Shown here in pieces: positions 57,911 through 64,000 of a stretch of 64,000 bases of DNA; the first letter of the stretch is position 1, and each line of letters opens with the position of its first letter. Under the pieces are notes generated by a model, which was not told where the DNA came from, did not search any database, and was given only the letters and a program-made list of their open reading frames with translations. This stretch comes from Luteipulveratus flavus. GTDB taxonomy: Bacteria; Actinomycetota; Actinomycetes; Actinomycetales; Dermatophilaceae. Made by a program: the position numbers and the translations under genes. The stretch covers positions 1 to 64,000 of the forward strand of contig NZ_JAROAV010000038.1 of NCBI RefSeq assembly GCF_029439465.1, given 5' to 3'.

Positions 57911-58849
57911 ATGCCAGCCGCCACGTCGCATGCACACCTGCGCGACCTCCTCAGGTCGTCGCGACAGGTCCACGCCGCCCCGTCCGCGGGCCAGGCTCAC
58001 GTCCGTCTCCGGCAGGGCCTGTACGTGCAGGGGTCGTCCTGGAGCGACCTGACGGCGCGCGATCGCCTGATCATGCGCGCGTACGCCGTGGACCGGCACT
58101 CGGCCGAGTCGCACGTGTTCTCCCACCACACGTCCGCGGCCCTGTGGGGGCTGCCCATCATCGGGCGGTGGCCGACCCTGGTCGAACGGGTTGCGCCCGC
58201 CGGCGTCAAGGGACGCTCGCCGGACGTGCGTCGGCGGCGCACCGAGCGTCCGCCTCGGTCCGTCGAGGTCGGCGGCGTGAGAGTCACCCCGGTGGTCCGG
58301 ACCGTGATCGATCTGGCGCGCGAGGTCACGCTGGAGTCGGCGCTGGCCTCCATCGACCACGCACTCCGCCACGGACTCTGTGATCGACGCGAGCTCGAGC
58401 AGGAGCTGAACAAGGTGCCGAGAGGAGCCCGCGGTCGGCTGATGGCGGCGCGCGCGGTCCACCTCGCCGATCCGCTCTCGGAGTCGCCGGGAGAGTCGCT
58501 GAGCCGCGCGCGCATGTACCAGCTGAACCTGCCCCGCCCGCGCACTCAGGTCCGGCTGTACGACGAGGACGGCGAGGCGGCTCGCGTCGACTTCTGGTGG
58601 GAGCACCTCGGGCTGGCAGGCGAGTTCGACGGCTTCGTCAAGTACCAGGTGCCGGAGGGTGCCACCGCCGAGGAGGCGGCCGCCGTTCTCTGGAAGGAGA
58701 AGCGGCGCGAGGACCGCATCCGACGCACCGACGGCCGACGGGTCGGCCGCTGGGTGTGGGACGAGGTGCTCCCGCTGGAGCGCTTCCGGCAGATCATGAC
58801 TCGTCTCGGCGTGCACGACCGCGGCGGCGACCCCTGGCAGGTGGGCTGA
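57911..58849 (+). CDS. AbiEi-like winged-helix protein with DUF559/Vsr-like nuclease-fold C-terminus
   Basis: 312 residues. The first 170 residues resemble the AbiEi-type antitoxin module (RLRQGLYVQGSSW, SHHTSAALWGLPI, VEVGGVRVTPVVRTVIDLAR). The C-terminal 120 have ESLSRARMYQLNLPRP, then ARVDFWWEHLGLAGEFDG and FVKYQ, the spacing of E, D and ExD/K acids of a PD-(D/E)xK nuclease fold. No AbiEii toxin partner is adjacent. It may be a stand-alone defence or regulatory protein; both assignments are by eye. Confidence 0.7.
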   Translation: MPAATSHAHLRDLLRSSRQVHAAPSAGQAHVRLRQGLYVQGSSWSDLTARDRLIMRAYAVDRHSAESHVFSHHTSAALWGLPIIGRWPTLVERVAPAGVKGRSPDVRRRRTERPPRSVEVGGVRVTPVVRTVIDLAREVTLESALASIDHALRHGLCDRRELEQELNKVPRGARGRLMAARAVHLADPLSESPGESLSRARMYQLNLPRPRTQVRLYDEDGEAARVDFWWEHLGLAGEFDGFVKYQVPEGATAEEAAAVLWKEKRREDRIRRTDGRRVGRWVWDEVLPLERFRQIMTRLGVHDRGGDPWQVG

Positions 58850-58852
58850 GCG

Positions 58853-58938
58853 TGAGAGGCCCAGCACGTACTCGAGAGGCCCACCGATCCGCAGTGGATC
58901 GGTGGGCCTCTCCTGCCATCCGTGGGCCCCTCGGCGAG
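58853..58938. repeat. Palindrome, family 3, right of the AbiEi-like gene
   Basis: gagaggcccaccgatcc (58874-58890) and ggatcggtgggcctctc (58896-58912) are perfect 17-base arms, with further half-arms outside (gtgagaggccc, gtgggcccctcggcgag). It separates converging AbiEi-like and clpB genes. Confidence 0.82.
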
Positions 58939-58945
58939 AAGAGCG

Positions 58946-61537
<2,592 letters not shown>

Positions 61538-61645
61538 AGTCGTCTCCCCGTGGTCGGTCGGTCAGAGCATGCGGTACGCCGGGCCGGACTTCACCTGGAA
61601 GCCTGCCACTGCGCGTACCGCTTCCTCCAGAGCAACATCACCAGA

Positions 61646-61666
61646 CTTGAGTCCATTCCGCTCAAG
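61646..61666 (-). promoter_or_regulatory. HAIR element (HspR operator) of clpB
   Basis: CTTGAGT-ccattcc-GCTCAAG matches the HspR-associated inverted repeat CTTGAGT-N7-ACTCAAG at 13 of 14 positions. It lies 109 bases before the clpB start and implies heat-shock derepression by HspR. Confidence 0.85.
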
Positions 61667-61678
61667 TTTGCCGGTTCG

Positions 61679-62029
61679 TCATTCCCGGAGCCGCGGCCCC
61701 GAGTGGACGTGGACGTGCAGGTGCTCGGAGTCCTGGTAGGCGCCCAGGTTCGTCATGACCGAGGCCGCCCCGCACTCCTGCTCCACGCGCCGGGCGACCT
61801 GCTGGACGACCCGCAGCAGCGCCGCGAGCACGTCCGCGCACCCGTCCGGGACGTCGGTGAGCGAGCGGATGTGCCGCTTCGGCACCACCACCAGGTGGGT
61901 CTGCCAGTACGGCCGGGTGTGGTGGTACGCCAGGACGTCGGCGTCCTCGTGGACCACGTCCAGAGCCGCAGGGTCCGGGATCGCGACGTCGCAGTAGAAG
62001 TCCGTGCCGTCGTACGCGCTCTGCACCAT
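61679..62029 (-). CDS. HIT-family hydrolase
   Basis: 116 residues with the histidine triad HLHVHVH (103-109) and the substrate segment THLVVVPKRHIRSL. It hydrolyses nucleotide phosphoramidates or related adducts. Its stop lies 12 bases before the HAIR element. Confidence 0.9.
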   Translation of the reverse strand: MVQSAYDGTDFYCDVAIPDPAALDVVHEDADVLAYHHTRPYWQTHLVVVPKRHIRSLTDVPDGCADVLAALLRVVQQVARRVEQECGAASVMTNLGAYQDSEHLHVHVHSGPRLRE

Positions 62030-62081
62030 CGCGCCAACCTACGGGGTTGTGCCCGCCCGGGATCCGGGCACAGGGTGGAGC

Positions 62082-62549
62082 ATGAGCGAGACGAAGAGCA
62101 TCACCGTCCAGCGCACCATCGACCACCCCGCGGAGCAGATCTTCGACGTCCTCACCAATCCCAAGCGGCACGCCGAGCTCGACGGGTCGGGGTTCGTCCG
62201 CTCCGACGACCGGGCCGAGCGGATCCAGCACGTCGGCGACGTCTTCCGGATGAACATGGAGGGCGACCACATGGGCGGGGAGTACCAGACGGACAACCAT
62301 GTCACCGGCTATGCCAAGGACAAGCTGCTCGCGTGGAAGACGACGCCCGCCGGGACCGAACCGCCCGGCTGGGAGTGGGTCTGGGAGCTGAAGCCGCAAG
62401 GGCATGCCAGCACCGACGTCACCCTGACGTACGACTGGAGCAAGGTCAGCGACCCGGAGATCCTCAAGCAGGTGACGTTCCCGCTGGTGAAGCAGGACCA
62501 GCTCGAGGACAGCCTCGAGCGCCTCGCGGCCGCGGTCTCGGGCTCCTGA
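62082..62549 (+). CDS. SRPBCC-family protein
   Basis: 155 residues of START-like fold: ITVQRTIDHPAEQIFDVLTN, then WEWVWELKPQG and VTLTYDWSKV, ending in an amphipathic helix. It probably binds a hydrophobic ligand. GTGGAG precedes the ATG. Confidence 0.82.
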   Translation: MSETKSITVQRTIDHPAEQIFDVLTNPKRHAELDGSGFVRSDDRAERIQHVGDVFRMNMEGDHMGGEYQTDNHVTGYAKDKLLAWKTTPAGTEPPGWEWVWELKPQGHASTDVTLTYDWSKVSDPEILKQVTFPLVKQDQLEDSLERLAAAVSGS

Positions 62550-62574
62550 CGGGAACGCCGCCCACACACGCACA

Positions 62575-62604
62575 GGCCCCGGACCGATCGATCGGTCCGG
62601 GGCC
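62575..62604. terminator. Perfect 30-bp palindromic terminator
   Basis: GGCCCCGGACCGATC and its complement, between the converging SRPBCC and protease genes (stops at 62549 and 62621). Confidence 0.8.
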
Positions 62605-62620
62605 CTGCGTGGTGGTCAGG

Positions 62621-64000
62621 TCAGGGGTTGACCGTCACTAGGGTGCGTCCGACCTCGGCGCTGCCGTCGCTGTAGCCGACGGCACCGAGGTAGTGCGTAC
62701 CCGCGGTCAGCCCGCTCCAGGCCGCGCTGACCGTCGTCTGCTGCCCGATCGTCACCTGCTGCGACGCCGGGGTCACCGTGAGGTTGCCCGCGGCCGCGTC
62801 GGGGACGACGAACGCGTTCACCTTGACGTCCAGGGACGCCGGACCGGAGAACAGGTCCGCGGTGACGGTGTAGGTGCCCGCCGCCGGGTTGTTCAGCGTC
62901 ACGGCCTCCTCGGCCGTGCCGCCGCCGCTGGAGCCGACCGTCTTTCCGTCCTTGGTGACGGCCAGGTCGACGTCGGTGCCGGCCGGGACGTCCGTGTCGT
63001 ACGTCGCGAACCGGACCACCTTCGTGCCGGCCGGGACCGTCACCTGGACCGTGCCGTTGGTGCTCGTGGTCGTCGGGACGACGTTCACGGCACCGGCGGT
63101 GAGGCCGACGGCGCTCGCACCGAGCGTGCCGGTGTAGCCCGGGCGGACCGGTAGCGTCACCGACCCGGAGGTGCTGCTCTGCACGGTCTCGGCGGTCACC
63201 GCTGCGGCCACCGGACGGACCGCGATCGGGCTGCGGACCTCCTGCCCGCGACTGCCCTTCCAGGTCAGCGAGCCGAAGGCGTACTGCCCGAACGGAGCCG
63301 ACGTGCGGGTGAGCGTGACCTTGAACTGGCGCGACTGACCGGGCGGGATGACCAGCGTGGACGGCGACACCGATGCGGTGAACCCGGCCGGTGCGACGAC
63401 CCGGGCGGTGTACTGCGACGCCCGGTCCTCGACGTTGGTCACCGTGCGGGTGATCGTCTGGGTGCCGGCGAGGTCACCGACCGCGATGCTCGGGTAGTTC
63501 AGGTCGCTCGGGTCGATCGAGCCGACCTTGTCGCAGGTGCCCTTCTCGGAGACCAGCTGGAGCTGACCGATGCCGCACGCGTACTGCAACCAGTCGTTCA
63601 GGCCGGCGTCGTAGACCAGGCCGGGGTTGAACGACGGAGCCGGCTGGACGTGGCCGGAGCCGTAGTCCAGGGGCGTGGCGTCCTTGCCCGCCCGCTGGAT
63701 CGGCGCGCCGGTACGGTCCAGCGGCGTCGCGTTCGTCATCAGCGCGGACTTGACCGCGGCCGGCGACCAGCTCGGGTGCGCCTGCCGGACGAGCGCGGCG
63801 ATACCCGCGATGTGCGGCGTCGACATCGACGTGCCGGAGTAGCTGTCGAAGCTGTTGCCGTGGTTGCCGGCGGGCGAGACCGCCGCGATGATGCCCGAGC
63901 CCGGAGCGGTGATGTCCGGCTTCAGCAGGTCGCCGCCACCGGCCTTCGCGGGACCGTACGAGGAGAAGCCCGCCATCGCCGGCGCGCGCACGGGCGTCGG
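62621..64000 (-). CDS. Subtilisin-family (S8) secreted serine protease, C-terminal part
   Basis: The gene runs off the right edge. Visible are the catalytic Ser region SYSGTSMSTPHIAGIAALV, the preceding KPDITAPGSGI, then a plant-subtilase-like fibronectin III domain (DLNYPSIAVGDL, TRTVTNVEDRAS) and a C-terminal region with beta-sandwich repeats. The Asp and His of the triad and the signal peptide are outside the window. It would be extracellular or wall-bound. Confidence 0.92.
   Translation of the reverse strand, partial: PTPVRAPAMAGFSSYGPAKAGGGDLLKPDITAPGSGIIAAVSPAGNHGNSFDSYSGTSMSTPHIAGIAALVRQAHPSWSPAAVKSALMTNATPLDRTGAPIQRAGKDATPLDYGSGHVQPAPSFNPGLVYDAGLNDWLQYACGIGQLQLVSEKGTCDKVGSIDPSDLNYPSIAVGDLAGTQTITRTVTNVEDRASQYTARVVAPAGFTASVSPSTLVIPPGQSRQFKVTLTRTSAPFGQYAFGSLTWKGSRGQEVRSPIAVRPVAAAVTAETVQSSTSGSVTLPVRPGYTGTLGASAVGLTAGAVNVVPTTTSTNGTVQVTVPAGTKVVRFATYDTDVPAGTDVDLAVTKDGKTVGSSGGGTAEEAVTLNNPAAGTYTVTADLFSGPASLDVKVNAFVVPDAAAGNLTVTPASQQVTIGQQTTVSAAWSGLTAGTHYLGAVGYSDGSAEVGRTLVTVNP

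Noticed and set aside
57911-58849. Complete AbiE toxin-antitoxin pair
   Set aside because: No AbiEii nucleotidyltransferase gene next to it; downstream is convergent clpB.

Overview
The window is 64 kb of very high-GC DNA whose genes carry GTG/TTG starts, frequent leaderless starts (a TANNNT box 6-8 bases ahead of the start codon) and actinobacterial family members (DUF3151, DUF3592, MacRS-like two-component pair, Rpf-like LysM protein, LprG/P55-like export pair, class I lysyl-tRNA synthetase, HspR-type operator). It is most consistent with a chromosomal segment of an actinomycete, probably of the Micrococcales (Dermacoccaceae/Intrasporangiaceae-like); that placement is inference. I see no rRNA, tRNA, CRISPR array, insertion sequence or prophage. 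The window cuts a gene at each end: purL (left) and a subtilisin-family protease (right).

Layout. 1-10 kb: purine synthesis genes purL, purC and purD interspersed with a Nei/Fpg glycosylase, a zinc-ribbon SDR, a GH4 6-phospho-glucosidase and an MFS exporter under a MerR/SoxR-like operator. 10-17 kb: a LuxR-type regulator, HelD, chorismate mutase, VOC, AraC, an AlkZ/YcaQ-like glycosylase and a snapalysin-like secreted protease. 17-28 kb: class I LysRS, two DUF3592 membrane proteins, a DHFR-fold reductase, purA, an AadA-like nucleotidyltransferase, a second LuxR-type regulator, DUF3151, a frameshifted pterin dehydratase-VOC fusion and class II aldolase. 27-35 kb: an ECF42-type sigma factor translationally coupled to two DGPF/YCII proteins, TrmH-like methylase, WYL regulator, orphan amino-acid-type binding lipoprotein, DedA protein, and a two-component pair. 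34-41 kb: Rpf-like resuscitation/muralytic protein with a perfect CRP site and long leader, LemA, sirohaem genes (cbiX-like, cobA/cysG-like), pyrE and an SDR. 40-48 kb: small lipoprotein, a dihydroorotate-dehydrogenase-like membrane fusion, xth, acyl-CoA synthetase, VapBC, a secreted protein and a Ser/Thr kinase. 48-56 kb: pntAB transhydrogenase, Baeyer-Villiger-type monooxygenase and the lprG-P55-like operon. 56-64 kb: YdeI-like protein, hydrolase, an AbiEi/nuclease-like protein, clpB under a HAIR element, HIT, SRPBCC and the protease.

The most distinctive structure is a set of dispersed long palindromes. One 58-bp family occurs four times, two other hairpin families bracket single accessory-looking loci (the AadA-like/LuxR pair, and the AbiEi/nuclease-like gene), and a fourth REP-like type is found both between genes and apparently in frame inside purL.
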